A DNA stretch of 42,729 nucleotides from Streptomyces sp. WAC06614. Its GTDB lineage: Bacteria; Actinomycetota; Actinomycetes; Streptomycetales; Streptomycetaceae. The stretch covers positions 1 through 42,729 of the forward strand of contig NZ_RPRY01000027.1 of assembly GCF_003949795.1 (NCBI RefSeq), read 5' to 3'. How positions within the stretch are numbered: the stretch's first letter is position 1; each line of letters begins with the position of its first letter. Shown piece by piece: positions 26,250 to 34,848 of the stretch. The notes beneath the pieces were generated by a model. That model was not told the origin of the DNA. It saw only the letters and a program-made list of their open reading frames with translations, and did not search any database. Position numbers and translations under genes: made by a program.

Positions 26250-26642
26250 ATGCTCGTCCGTGACGCCATGAGCACCGTGATCCTCACCCTCGGACCCGCC
26301 CACACCCTCCGACAGGCAGCGACCCTGATGTCCGGCCGGCGCGTCGGCGCGGCCGTCGTCCTCGACCCCGACCACAGCGGCATCGGCATCCTCACCGAAC
26401 GCGACATCCTCAACTCCATCGGCGCGGGGCACGACCCCGACCGCGAGGGCGTGGGCGCGCACACCACGAACAACGTGGTGTTCTGCACCCCCGACGCCAC
26501 CCTGCAGGAGGCCGCCGAGGCCATGGTCCACGGCGGCTTCCGGCATCTGATCGTGCTGGAGCAGGGCGGTCCCGTGGGGATCGTCTCGGTGCGCGACATC
26601 GTCCGCTGCTGGGTGCCCGCGCGGCGCTCGGTGGCGGCCTGA
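26250..26642 (+). CDS. CBS-domain pair protein
   Basis: 130-residue stand-alone protein with two CBS motifs: LVRDAMSTVILTLGPAHTLR to GILTERDIL, and VVFCTPDATLQEAAEAMV to GIVSVRDIVRCW. CBS pairs bind adenine nucleotides and sense energy state. ATG at 26250 has AGGAGG 11 bases upstream; GTG at 26238 overlaps that site and is less likely. A small hairpin (26207-26222) lies in the leader. Partner unknown. In Streptomyces such short CBS proteins are numerous. Confidence 0.87.
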   Translation: MLVRDAMSTVILTLGPAHTLRQAATLMSGRRVGAAVVLDPDHSGIGILTERDILNSIGAGHDPDREGVGAHTTNNVVFCTPDATLQEAAEAMVHGGFRHLIVLEQGGPVGIVSVRDIVRCWVPARRSVAA

Positions 26643-26656
26643 CGGTCCTGAAACGG

Positions 26657-26694
26657 CGGCGGGCCGGAACCCCGGGTGGGGTTCCGGCCCGCCG
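26657..26694. terminator. Bidirectional terminator between the CBS gene and katA
   Basis: A 17-bp perfect stem (26657-26673 with 26678-26694), loop GGGT, between convergent genes. Confidence 0.9.
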
Positions 26695-26717
26695 TCTCGC
26701 CCCGGCGAGCGGTCCGG

Positions 26718-28169
26718 TCAGCCGCGCAGGGCCTGGACCGCGGCCTCCAGCCGCTTGCCGAAGTCGGCGTCCGCCCGGCGGAAGTTGTCCACCGCGCGCT
26801 CGACGATGTCGTCGCGGGAGACCTTGGCGATGAAGCCGGACAGGTTCTCCACCAGACGGTCCTGCTCCTCCTGCGACATCAGCCGGTAGAGGTTGCCCGC
26901 CTGCACGAAGTCGTCGTCCTCGGCGTGCAGCGGGGCCGCGTGGTTGCCGGTGCCGCCGGTGAACGCGACGGACTGCCACAGCGGGCGGCCGGTCTGCTGC
27001 GGGCCGCCGAAGGAGTTCGGTTCGTAGTTCTTCGCGCCCTTGTGCCGGCCGTCGTAGAGGAAGCCGTCACGGGAGTTGGTCCGCGCCTCGGTGGCGTGCG
27101 GCCGGTTCACCGGCAGGTGGTCGGCGTTGATGCCGACGCGGTAGCGGTGCGCGTCGCCGTAGGCGAACAGGCGGCCCTGGAGCATCTTGTCGGGCGACGG
27201 GCCGATGCCGGGCACGAAGTGCGCGGGCGAGAAGATGCTCTGCTCGACCTCGGCGAAGACGTTCTCCGGGTTGCGGTTGAGCTCCAGCTTGCCGATCTCG
27301 ATCGGCGGGTAGTCCTCGTGCGGCCACACCTTGGTGAGGTCGAACGGGTTGAAGCGGTATCCCGGCGCGTCGGCCGCGGGCATGATCTGGACCTGCACGG
27401 TCCAGGTCGGGAACTCCCCGCGCTCGATGGCCTCGCGCAGGTCGCGCTGGTGGCTGTCGGGGTCCTCGCCGGCCAGCTTGTTGGCCTCGGCCTGGGTGAG
27501 GTTCTTGATGCCCTGGTCGGTCTTGAAGTGGTACTTGACCCAGAAGACCTCGCCCGCCTCGTTGTTCCACTGGAACGTGTGCGAGCCGTAGCCGTTCATG
27601 TGCCGGTACGAGGCCGGGATGCCGCGGTCGCCGAACAGCCAGGTCACCTGGTGCGTGGACTCGGGCGACAGGCTCCAGAAGTCCCAGACGTTGTCCGCCT
27701 CGGTCGAGCCGGTGTACGGGTCGCGCTTCTGGGTGTGGATGAAGTCCGGGAACTTGATGGCGTCCCTGATGAAGAACACGGGGGTGTTGTTGCCGACGAG
27801 GTCGTAGTTGCCCTCTTCGGTGTAGAACTTCAGCGCCCAGCCCCGGGGGTCGCGCACGGCGTCGGCGGCGCCGAGGTTGCCCGCCACGGTCGAGAACCGC
27901 AGGAAGACCTCCGTCTGCTTGCCGATCTCGGACAGGAACGCGGCACGGGTGTAGGGCGTCACGTCGGCGGTGACGGTGAAGGTGCCGTAGGCGCCGGCGC
28001 CGCGGGCGTGCACCACGCGCTCCGGGATCCGCTCGCGGTTGAAGTGGGCCAGCTTCTCCAGCAGCAGCTGGTCCTGGACCAGAACCGGACCCCCGACACC
28101 CGCGGTCTCGCTGTTCTGGTTGTCGGCGACCGGCGCGCCGGCCTCGGTGGTCAGCGGTCCCTGCGTCAC
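26718..28169 (-). CDS. katA: Monofunctional heme catalase
   Basis: Breaks down hydrogen peroxide. 483 aa, a small-subunit clade catalase. The essential His54 (VVHARGAGA), Asn127 (VGNNTPVFF) and the heme-ligand Tyr337 ([11 protein letters not shown]) are present. GTG at 28169 has AGGAGG 6 bases upstream. It is divergent from a PerR-like Fur-family gene, and the katA promoter (-35 TTGACT, -10 TAGGAT) is overlapped by a palindromic box at 28223-28237, so peroxide induction by derepression is expected. Confidence 0.96.
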   Translation of the reverse strand: MTQGPLTTEAGAPVADNQNSETAGVGGPVLVQDQLLLEKLAHFNRERIPERVVHARGAGAYGTFTVTADVTPYTRAAFLSEIGKQTEVFLRFSTVAGNLGAADAVRDPRGWALKFYTEEGNYDLVGNNTPVFFIRDAIKFPDFIHTQKRDPYTGSTEADNVWDFWSLSPESTHQVTWLFGDRGIPASYRHMNGYGSHTFQWNNEAGEVFWVKYHFKTDQGIKNLTQAEANKLAGEDPDSHQRDLREAIERGEFPTWTVQVQIMPAADAPGYRFNPFDLTKVWPHEDYPPIEIGKLELNRNPENVFAEVEQSIFSPAHFVPGIGPSPDKMLQGRLFAYGDAHRYRVGINADHLPVNRPHATEARTNSRDGFLYDGRHKGAKNYEPNSFGGPQQTGRPLWQSVAFTGGTGNHAAPLHAEDDDFVQAGNLYRLMSQEEQDRLVENLSGFIAKVSRDDIVERAVDNFRRADADFGKRLEAAVQALRG

Positions 28170-28208
28170 GTGCGCCTCCTGCGTCTGTCCTGTCCTTGCT
28201 GATACGTG

Positions 28209-28236
28209 ATCCTACGCTGGACTTTGTCTAAGTCAA
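28209..28236 (-). promoter_or_regulatory. katA promoter
   Basis: On the minus strand TTGACT (28236-28231) and TAGGAT (28214-28209) are 16 bases apart. The start of transcription would be about 28202, 33 bases before the GTG. Confidence 0.7.
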
Positions 28237-28237
28237 A
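28223..28237. promoter_or_regulatory. Fur/PerR-type 7-1-7 operator between katA and its regulator
   Basis: TTTGTCTAAGTCAAA is an imperfect 7-1-7 palindrome (TTTGnCTnAGnCAAA) covering the katA -35. An outer pair, GGACTT (28219-28224) and AAGTCC (28247-28252), surrounds it. The form fits Fur-family boxes; binding is inferred. Confidence 0.6.
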
Positions 28238-28289
28238 TAAACATCCAAGTCCGTATCCACTCGGGATCTACACCAGGTCCCCGCGCTGT

Positions 28290-28295
28290 TACGCT
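28290..28295 (+). promoter_or_regulatory. -10 element for a leaderless fur-like transcript
   Basis: TACGCT fits TAnnnT and ends 7 bases before the ATG at 28303. No ribosome site is visible in the leader, so the mRNA probably starts at or one base before the ATG. Confidence 0.45.
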
Positions 28296-28302
28296 GGCTC
28301 CT

Positions 28303-28719
28303 ATGAGTGACCTCCTGGAACGACTTCGCGGCCGCGGCTGGCGCATGACCGCACAGCGGCGCGTCGTGGCCGAGGTGCTCGACGGTGACCACGTCCACCT
28401 GACCGCGGACGAGGTGCACGCGCGCGCCGTGGCCAAGCTGCCCGAGATCTCGCGCGCCACGGTGTACAACACCCTGGGCGAGCTGGTGGCCCTCGGCGAG
28501 GTCCTGGAGGTCTCCACGGACCGCCGGGCCAAGCGCTACGACCCCAACGCCCACCGGCCGCACCAGCACCTGGTCTGCGCCCGCTGCGGCGCGATCCGCG
28601 ACGTCCACCCGGCCGGCAACCCCCTGGCGGACCTCCCCGCCTCGGAGCGCTTCGGCTTCACGGTCGAGGGCGTCGAGGTCACCTACCGCGGCATCTGCCC
28701 GAACTGCACGGCGGCCTGA
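28303..28719 (+). CDS. PerR-like Fur-family peroxide regulator (CatR type)
   Basis: 138 aa. Winged helix: WRMTAQRRVVAEVLDG, then ISRATVYNTLGELVALGEV. The metal-sensing residues resemble PerR, not Fur: D80 (RYD), H87 and H89 (RPHQHLVC), and Asp100 where Fur has Glu (IRDVHPAG). Structural zinc cysteines are C92/C95 and C132/C135. PerR senses peroxide by iron-catalysed oxidation of His. It is divergent from katA and probably represses it. The symbol catR or perR would suit; I leave it blank since orthology was not checked. Confidence 0.9.
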   Translation: MSDLLERLRGRGWRMTAQRRVVAEVLDGDHVHLTADEVHARAVAKLPEISRATVYNTLGELVALGEVLEVSTDRRAKRYDPNAHRPHQHLVCARCGAIRDVHPAGNPLADLPASERFGFTVEGVEVTYRGICPNCTAA

Positions 28720-28734
28720 GCGCCCCGGAACGAC

Positions 28735-28785
28735 GCACGACGCGAGGGGGCGGGGGCCGAAAGCCCCCGCCCCCTCGCGTCGTGC
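28735..28785 (+). terminator. Terminator after the fur-like gene
   Basis: A 23-bp perfect stem (28735-28757 with 28763-28785), loop CGAAA, 15 bases after the stop codon. Confidence 0.92.
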
Positions 28786-28843
28786 ACCGTCCGTCGCGGT
28801 CGCAACCGCCACTCGCAGCTCGCGGCAAGCCCGGAAAACACCT

Positions 28844-28872
28844 GAGGCCCGGATCCATGGGATCCGGGCCTC
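28844..28872 (-). terminator. Terminator after initiator tRNA copy 1
   Basis: A 13-bp perfect stem (28844-28856 with 28860-28872), loop ATG, about 10 bases past the tRNA 3' end. Its core GGCCCGGATCC is shared with the terminator of copy 2. Confidence 0.8.
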
Positions 28873-28881
28873 CGGGCTGAG

Positions 28882-28955
28882 TAGCGGGGACAGGATTTGA
28901 ACCTGCGACCTCTGGGTTATGAGCCCAGCGAGCTACCGAGCTGCTCCACCCCGCG
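28882..28955 (-). tRNA. Initiator tRNA-fMet (CAT), copy 1
   Basis: 74 bases without encoded CCA. The anticodon arm is CTGGG-CTCATAA-CCCAG with anticodon CAT and the three consecutive G:C pairs diagnostic of initiators. The T loop is GGTTCAAATCC, and the 5' C does not pair with position 72, another initiator mark. Identical to copy 2 at 31125-31198. It follows the Sel1-repeat gene by 72 bases. Confidence 0.96.
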
Positions 28956-28967
28956 TCGGTGAACCCC

Positions 28968-28997
28968 ACGTTACGTGACGCCACCCGGCACATGCAA
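28968..28997 (-). promoter_or_regulatory. Promoter of initiator tRNA copy 1
   Basis: On the minus strand TTGCAT (28997-28992), 18 bases, then TAACGT (28973-28968), leaving 12 bases to the tRNA 5' end. Its presence means this tRNA need not depend on the upstream gene. Confidence 0.55.
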
Positions 28998-29027
28998 ATC
29001 GCTTAACGCCGCCCCCGCCGCGCCGCC

Positions 29028-30887
29028 TCACGCCGACTGCCCCGACTGCTCGGCCGCCAGGGCCTCGCGGAGGCGGGAGGCGCGTTCGGCAACTTCGGAC
29101 GGGCCGAGTTCCATGGCGCGGGTGCACCACTTCTGGCCCTCGGCCAGGTCGCCGTGGCGGGCCGCCAGGAGGCCCAGGCGCAGGGCGGCGCGGCCGTGGC
29201 CGGCCACCGCCGCGCGGGTCCACCACAGGGCCGCCTCCGGCTCGCTGCCCTCGCGGGCCAGCAGCAGGCCCAGGTTGAAGGCGCCGTTGCGGGAGCCCGC
29301 CTCGGCCGCCTCCCGGTACCAGCGCGCCGCGACCTCCAGGTCGCCGCGGCCGGCGGCCAGCATGCCGACCCGGACCTGGGCCCGGCGGTGGCCGAGCTCC
29401 GCCGCGCGCTCGTACCACTCCTCGCTCTCGCTGCGCGGGCCGGCCACCGGCTCGCCCAGCGCCGGGGCCTCCGGCGGCGGGGCCAGCGACTCCAGCAGCG
29501 CGGCCAGCCGGAACGCGGCCTCGGCGCTGCCGCCGCCCGCCGCGCACCGCAGGTGCTTCTCCGCGGCCCGCTCCTGGCCGTCGCGGACCAGGGCGATGCC
29601 GACCTGGAGCGCGGCGTCGGTGTGCCCGGCCGCGGCCGCGCGCTCGTACCAGCGCAGGGCCATCTCGTCCTCGTCGCGGCTGGCGAACAGGATGCCGAGG
29701 TTGAAGGCGGCGTCCACGCTGCCCGCCTCGGCCGCCTTGGAGAACCACGGCTCGGCGCCGGCCGCGTCCCCGCCCTGCAGGAGCAGGATCGCCAGGGCGT
29801 TGGCCGCCTCCCGGTGGCCGGCGTAGGCGGCCCGGCGGTACCACTGCTCGGCCTGCGCGGTGCGATTTTGGGATGCGCACAGCAGAGCAAGGTTGTACGC
29901 CCCGTTTTGATCGCCCGCGTCCATGGCGGCGCGGTACCAGCGCTCCGCGGTCTGGGTCTCCCCGCGGGCGGCGTGCAGGGCGCCGAGGGCGTTGGCGGCG
30001 TTGCCGTCGCCGTCCTGGGCGGCCCGGTGCCACCAGGCGGCGGCGCTGTCCTCGTCCCCGGCGTCGCGCAGCAGGAAGCCGAGGGCGCACGCGGCCCGGG
30101 CCTCGCCCTGCTTGGCGGCGGTCAGGTACCAGCGCTCGGCCTCCTTGAGCTCGCCGCGGGCCTCCAGCATGGCGCCCAGGTGCAGGGCGGCCCGGCGGTG
30201 GCCGCGGGCGGCGGCCTGCCGGTACCACTGCTCGGCCTCGGCCGGGTCGCGGCGGCGCAGGATCCGGGCGAGCCGGTAGGCGGCCTCGCGGTGGCCCTGC
30301 TCGGCGGCGGCCCGCAGCCAGCGCTCGGCGGCCTTGTCGCCGCGCCGCTCCAGCAGGTCGGCCAGGCCGTACGCGCCGAGGGCGTGGCCGGATTCGGCCG
30401 CCTGCCGCAGCCAGTACTCGGCGGCGGGCTCGTCCCCGCGCTCGCGGTAGTGGCGGCCCAACGCGTGGGCGGCGGGGGCGGATCCGGCCACGGCGGCGAC
30501 GCGCCACCAGCCGGCGGCCTCCTCCGGGTAGCCGCGCTGGTGCAGCAGGACTCCGAGGTTGTTGGCGGCGGCGCGGTCGCCCTCCGCCGTGGCACCCCGC
30601 AGGTAGGGCTCGGCGCCCTCCAGGTCTCCCCGGCGCAGCAGCAGGGCCCCGAGCACGCTCATCGCGCCCGGGTCACCCTTGTCGGCGGCGACCCGGTGCC
30701 GGGCCTCCAGCTCCGTCTCGCTGGCCGCATGGGCCTCCGCCAGTACGTCTGCGAACGCCGCATCGGTCAGTGCGGTGTCCGTGTCTGCTGCGGGAGCCGG
30801 CTCGTTGGCCACGGTGCCCGCGGCGCCTGCTTCGGGTTCCGTCCTCAAAAACCGCCCTGTCTCCAGCAGAGTTGACCTGTCCCCCAT
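29028..30887 (-). CDS. Sel1/TPR-repeat protein
   Basis: 619-residue soluble protein, almost entirely repeats of about 34-36 residues of the form (A)-WYRRAA-x-GH-x-A-x-LG-x-LL-x-GD (for example AEQWYRRAAYAGHREAANAL), about fifteen copies. This is the Sel1-like pattern, a solenoid for protein binding. An acidic disordered N-terminus of about 60 residues comes first. ATG 30887 gives MGDRSTLLETGRFLR; an ATG three codons upstream (30896) is possible. Neither has a good ribosome site. The upstream region contains a perfect 9-bp direct repeat (31048-31065). Function unknown. It lies between two identical initiator tRNA genes. Confidence 0.88.
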   Translation of the reverse strand: MGDRSTLLETGRFLRTEPEAGAAGTVANEPAPAADTDTALTDAAFADVLAEAHAASETELEARHRVAADKGDPGAMSVLGALLLRRGDLEGAEPYLRGATAEGDRAAANNLGVLLHQRGYPEEAAGWWRVAAVAGSAPAAHALGRHYRERGDEPAAEYWLRQAAESGHALGAYGLADLLERRGDKAAERWLRAAAEQGHREAAYRLARILRRRDPAEAEQWYRQAAARGHRRAALHLGAMLEARGELKEAERWYLTAAKQGEARAACALGFLLRDAGDEDSAAAWWHRAAQDGDGNAANALGALHAARGETQTAERWYRAAMDAGDQNGAYNLALLCASQNRTAQAEQWYRRAAYAGHREAANALAILLLQGGDAAGAEPWFSKAAEAGSVDAAFNLGILFASRDEDEMALRWYERAAAAGHTDAALQVGIALVRDGQERAAEKHLRCAAGGGSAEAAFRLAALLESLAPPPEAPALGEPVAGPRSESEEWYERAAELGHRRAQVRVGMLAAGRGDLEVAARWYREAAEAGSRNGAFNLGLLLAREGSEPEAALWWTRAAVAGHGRAALRLGLLAARHGDLAEGQKWCTRAMELGPSEVAERASRLREALAAEQSGQSA

Positions 30888-31047
30888 AAATCCCATCGTC
30901 GCATCACCTGCTACCCGCGTACACCTGGTATGTCGCAGTCAGTGAGGTCGTGCCTACAGCGTTTTGTCGACATGCCCACAGAGAGACAAGTCAAACACGC
31001 TCCCGCCCCAACTCACCTGCCTCAGCTACCTCGTGTCCGTCCCGGCT

Positions 31048-31065
31048 TCGTCACAGTCGTCACAG
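31048..31065. repeat. Tandem 9-bp direct repeat upstream of the Sel1 gene
   Basis: TCGTCACAG occurs twice without a gap, about 160 bases before the Sel1-repeat gene start. Tandem direct repeats like this are often activator sites; none is assigned. Confidence 0.4.
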
Positions 31066-31086
31066 CACCGGCACACGCGCACGACA

Positions 31087-31115
31087 AAGGCCCGGATCCC
31101 AAGGATCCGGGCCTT
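31087..31115 (-). terminator. Terminator after initiator tRNA copy 2
   Basis: A 13-bp perfect stem (31087-31099 with 31103-31115), loop CAA, about 10 bases past the tRNA. Core shared with the copy 1 terminator. Confidence 0.85.
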
Positions 31116-31124
31116 CATCTTCAG

Positions 31125-31198
31125 TAGCGGGGACAGGATTTGAACCTGCGACCTCTGGGTTATGAGCCCAGCGAGCTACCGAGCTGCTCCACCCCGCG
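31125..31198 (-). tRNA. Initiator tRNA-fMet (CAT), copy 2
   Basis: Identical in all 74 bases to copy 1, with identity extending to about 31123-31206 outside the gene. Same initiator hallmarks. It begins 46 bases after the UPF0182 stop. A TACGGT -10-like element is at 31215-31210, with only a weak -35. Confidence 0.96.
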
Positions 31199-31244
31199 TC
31201 GGTGAGACAACCGTATCACGACGCGGAGCGGAACCTCGCCAGGG

Positions 31245-34136
31245 TTATTGCTGGCCCTGCGGCTTCGGCGTGCTGCCGAGCTTGGCCTCCGCCTCGGCCG
31301 CCCGCTTGATCGCGGCCTTCAGCTCGTCCTGGGCCTTGCCGAAGGCGGCCCAGTCGCCGGACTGGCGGGCCTTCTCGGCGTCCTCGATCGCCTTCTGGGC
31401 GTCGGCGAGCGCCGCCTTGACCGTCGGGTCCTGGGTGGTGGGCGGCTTGACCGTGCCGTCCGGCTGGGTCGGGGGCTGGACCGGGGTGGTCGGCGCCTCG
31501 GCCCCGAAGACCACGTTCAGCGCCTTCTCCAGGGTGTCCTCGAAGGCCGTCTGGCCGCCGTAGGTCACCAGCACCTTGCGCAGCAGCGGGTACTTCAGCC
31601 CGGCGCTGCGCACGTAGACCGGCTCGACGTAGAGCATGCCGTCCGCCAGCGGGACCGAGAGCAGGTTGCCGTACTCGACCTCGGAGTCACCGCCGCGCAG
31701 CAGCCGGATGGACTCCGCGATCTTGGGCTCGGAGTTGAACTTGCTCTGGACCTGCTTGGGCCCGTCCACCGGCTTGCTGGTCGGCATCTTCAGGATGCGG
31801 ATCTTGCCGTAGTCGGGGGTGCCCGGGTCGGCGTTGACCGCCATGAAGGCGCTCAGGTTGGGCCGGCCGTTCGGGGTGAAGGTGGTCGTCAGCGAGAAGA
31901 CCTGGTCCTTCTCCTTCTGGTCCGGCATCTTCATCGACAGGTAGTACGGCGGGACCGCCGTGCCGGCCTTGGTCGTCGGGTCGTCCGGGACCTCCCAGGC
32001 CTCGGAGCCGGAGAGGAAGGTCTGCGGGTCCGTGACGTGGTAACGGGTCAGCAGCTCGCGCTGGACCTTGAAGAGGTCCTGCGGGTAGCGCAGGTGCTCC
32101 ATCAGCTTCGGGGAGATCTCGCTCTTGGGCTTGACCGTGCCCGGGAACGCCTTCATCCAGGTCTTGAGGACCGGGTCCTTGGTGTCCCACTGGTAGAGCT
32201 CGACCGCGCCGTCGTACGCGTCGACGGTGGCCTTGACCGAGTTGCGGATGTAGTTGACCTGGTTCTCCTGCGCGACCACGGCCCGCTGGCTGTTGGTGAG
32301 CGAGTCCGCGGTGCTCTGGCCGAGCGTGGTGCGCGAGGCGTACGGGTAGCCGTTGCTGGTCGTGTACGCGTCGACGATCCACTTGATCCGGCCGTCCACG
32401 ACCGCCGGGTACGGCGCGCCGTCGATGGTCAGCCACGGGGCGACGGCCTCGACCCGCTCCTTGGGCGTGCGGTTGTACAGGATCCGCGAGCCCTCGCCGA
32501 TGGCGCCGGAGTAGAGGATCTGCGGCTCGCTGAAGGCCAGGGCGTACGCGGCGCGGTTGACCGGGTTGTCGAGGTTGACCCCGCTCTTGCCCTCGTACGT
32601 GGTCTCCTTCTCGCCCGCCTTGTCGTCCGAGTAGTCGAGCTCCTTCTGCGGGCCGCCGACGATCGAGTACTGCTTCGTCTGCTCGCCATAGTAGATCCGC
32701 TGCTCGAAGTCGGTGCCGAACTGGCCCTTGGAGGGCAGGTCGGACTGGGTGAAGTCGGGGCTGCCGTCGGCCGCGGCCGTGGTGCCCTTGGCGGCGACCA
32801 CACCGTAACCGTGGGTGTACCGGAAGTGGTCGTTGATCCAGTTGTTCTTCGGGATGCCGCCGATGTTCAGCTCGCGCAGCCCGATCACGGTGTCCTGGCC
32901 GTTGTACCGGTCGACCGCGAGCGTGGACGGGAAGGCGTAGTAGCCCTTGACCTGCTGGAGCTGCTGGAACGCCGGCGAGACGATGTTCGGGTCGAGCAGC
33001 CGGACGCTGGCCGTGGTGTCGGCCGCCTGCCGGAGCTGGTTCTTGTCGGCCTTCGGGTCGGGCACGCCCGGGTAGTCGCGGACGTCGGCGCCGTCGATCG
33101 CGTACGCGTCACGCGTCGCCTCGATGTTCTTCTCGACGTACGGGGACTCCTTGGCCTGCTCGTTCGGCTGGACCTGGAACTTCTGCACGATCGCCGGGTA
33201 GAGCCCGCCGATCAGGATCGCGGAGAGCACCATCAGGCCGAAGCCGATCACCGGCAGCTGCCAGGTGCGCCGCCACAGCGTCGCGAAGAACAGCACGGCG
33301 CAGATCACGGCGATGCAGAACAGGATCGTCTTGGCCGGCAGGTAGGCGTTGGCGTCGACGTAGCGCAGGCCGGTCCAGTTGTCCGCGGCCTTGAAGTCGC
33401 TGGACTTCACCGCCAGCCCGTACCGGTCGAGCCAGTACGCGACCGCCTTGAGCGAGACGAACAGGCCGAGCAGCACCGACAGGTGCCCGGTGGCCGCGGC
33501 GGTGGCCCGGGCGCCCGGGCTGGTCACGCGCAGGCCGCCGTACAGGTAGTGCACGGCGGCGGCGGCGATCAGCGACAGCACGGCGGCCGCGAAGCCGAAG
33601 CCGAGCAGGAAGCGGTACCAGGGCAGGTCGAAGGCGTAGAACGCCACGTCCAGGCCGAACTGGGGGTCCTTCGTACCGAAGGGCACCCCGTTGACGTACA
33701 TCAGCCAGGTCTTCCACTGGCCGGCCGCCGAGGCGCCCGCGACCAGGCCGACCAGCACCGAGATGCCGATCAGCAGCCACTTCTTGTACGGGGCGATGCT
33801 CATCCGGTAGCGGTCGAGGCTCTGCTGCTCCAGCGACATCGCGGACAGCGGGGGCCGCAGCCGGTGGGCCAGCCAGATGTTCAGCCCGACGACACCGGCC
33901 ATGAGCAGGCCGAACACCGCGAACAGTCCGATCTTGGTCCACAGCGTGGTGGTGAAGACGGACGAGTAGTGCACGGAGCGGAACCAGAGCCAGTCGGTCC
34001 AGAAGCCCGCGAACATGATGAACGCCATGCCCAGGACGGCCAGGACGCCCAGGGTCATCAGGAGAGTGCGGGCGCGCCGGGACGGGCGGCCGACTCTCAT
34101 CCGTGGCCCGGAGGGGCCTCCGCCGCGGTCCGGCAT
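31245..34136 (-). CDS. UPF0182-family large membrane protein
   Basis: 963 aa. About seven hydrophobic segments in the first 330 residues (for example [18 protein letters not shown] and [16 protein letters not shown]) are followed by a roughly 550-residue extracytoplasmic domain and an Ala/Lys/Gln-rich coiled tail ([17 protein letters not shown]). This is the actinobacterial COG1615 layout; the function is unknown. ATG 34136 gives [13 protein letters not shown] as I recall for relatives; GTG 34157 would add seven residues. A -10-like TAGCAG is at 34181-34176. It is divergent from the PPA1309-family gene. Confidence 0.9.
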   Translation of the reverse strand: MPDRGGGPSGPRMRVGRPSRRARTLLMTLGVLAVLGMAFIMFAGFWTDWLWFRSVHYSSVFTTTLWTKIGLFAVFGLLMAGVVGLNIWLAHRLRPPLSAMSLEQQSLDRYRMSIAPYKKWLLIGISVLVGLVAGASAAGQWKTWLMYVNGVPFGTKDPQFGLDVAFYAFDLPWYRFLLGFGFAAAVLSLIAAAAVHYLYGGLRVTSPGARATAAATGHLSVLLGLFVSLKAVAYWLDRYGLAVKSSDFKAADNWTGLRYVDANAYLPAKTILFCIAVICAVLFFATLWRRTWQLPVIGFGLMVLSAILIGGLYPAIVQKFQVQPNEQAKESPYVEKNIEATRDAYAIDGADVRDYPGVPDPKADKNQLRQAADTTASVRLLDPNIVSPAFQQLQQVKGYYAFPSTLAVDRYNGQDTVIGLRELNIGGIPKNNWINDHFRYTHGYGVVAAKGTTAAADGSPDFTQSDLPSKGQFGTDFEQRIYYGEQTKQYSIVGGPQKELDYSDDKAGEKETTYEGKSGVNLDNPVNRAAYALAFSEPQILYSGAIGEGSRILYNRTPKERVEAVAPWLTIDGAPYPAVVDGRIKWIVDAYTTSNGYPYASRTTLGQSTADSLTNSQRAVVAQENQVNYIRNSVKATVDAYDGAVELYQWDTKDPVLKTWMKAFPGTVKPKSEISPKLMEHLRYPQDLFKVQRELLTRYHVTDPQTFLSGSEAWEVPDDPTTKAGTAVPPYYLSMKMPDQKEKDQVFSLTTTFTPNGRPNLSAFMAVNADPGTPDYGKIRILKMPTSKPVDGPKQVQSKFNSEPKIAESIRLLRGGDSEVEYGNLLSVPLADGMLYVEPVYVRSAGLKYPLLRKVLVTYGGQTAFEDTLEKALNVVFGAEAPTTPVQPPTQPDGTVKPPTTQDPTVKAALADAQKAIEDAEKARQSGDWAAFGKAQDELKAAIKRAAEAEAKLGSTPKPQGQQ

Positions 34137-34263
34137 CTGGAAAGCCAAGGTGCGCACCTCGAAAGTCGCGTGTGTCTGCTAGCGGGCCCCTGATCGTAGG
34201 GCCCACTCATGCAACTTACTGAGGCTTTAGTCAGTTCCCGGTATCGGGTGGAAAGGAGGCAGG

Positions 34264-34830
34264 ATGTTGTCCATGTCCAACCTTTCCTCCTCCGGCACTC
34301 CCATGGCGGCCAGTCCGCTGACGCGTGCCGTGCTCGAAATCGACGAGTACGCCTCCGGCCTGGGCTGGGACCGGCCGGCCCGCCTGTTCGCCCTCGTCGA
34401 CACCGCCAAGCTGCGCCGACAGGAGCCCCGGCTGGCCGGGCAGCTCGGCCTGGACCAGGACGACGCCGGCAACGCCCAGCTCACCCCGATCGAGCAGGAC
34501 GAGCTGCCCGCGGGGACCCCGCTGGACAAGTTCCTGGGCACCGTGGCCTGGCCCGACGCGGTCGTGGGCTGCGCCCTGACCGTGGAGCGGCTGATGCTGC
34601 CGCCGTCCGCGGAGGCCGCCGTACCGAGCGGGCTGAACGACAAGCAGCTGGCCAAGTGGGTCGCCGGCCACCCGGAGCGGCAGGAGGTCCGGCTGACCGT
34701 GGCCGTGCTGCGCGACGGCTCGCGCGAGTCGGCCGTGCGGCTGCGGGACAAGGACTCGGCCAGCGAGGTGCTGACCGGGGCGGGCCTGGTCCCGGGGCTG
34801 GCGGACGCGCTGGCGGCGACCTTCTCCTAG
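34264..34830 (+). CDS. PPA1309-family protein of unknown function
   Basis: 188-residue soluble protein. Recognisable family stretches are PLTRAVLEIDEYASGLGWDR, ARLFALVDTAKL, LDKFLGTVAWPDAVVGCALT and VERLMLP. No catalytic motif is evident. AAGGAGG (34253-34259) is only 4 bases before ATG 34264; ATG 34273 would have a spacing of 13, so either may be used. It lies between divergent UPF0182 and convergent ylbL, a gene order common in actinobacteria, as far as I recall. Confidence 0.85.
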   Translation: MLSMSNLSSSGTPMAASPLTRAVLEIDEYASGLGWDRPARLFALVDTAKLRRQEPRLAGQLGLDQDDAGNAQLTPIEQDELPAGTPLDKFLGTVAWPDAVVGCALTVERLMLPPSAEAAVPSGLNDKQLAKWVAGHPERQEVRLTVAVLRDGSRESAVRLRDKDSASEVLTGAGLVPGLADALAATFS

Positions 34831-34848
34831 CCGGGACGGGGGCGCGGG

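Noticed and set aside
28882..31198. Twin tRNAs as attL/attR of an integrated element
   Set aside because: No integrase, excisionase or phage/plasmid gene lies between, and the Sel1 gene has the same base composition and style as the chromosome. Repeats span whole tRNA genes, not a 3' end fragment.
31248..34193. A 981-codon open frame on the plus strand opposite the UPF0182 gene
   Set aside because: High GC gives long open frames antisense to real genes. The translation is Arg/Gly/Asp/Val-rich with no family pattern, whereas the minus strand encodes a clear UPF0182 protein.
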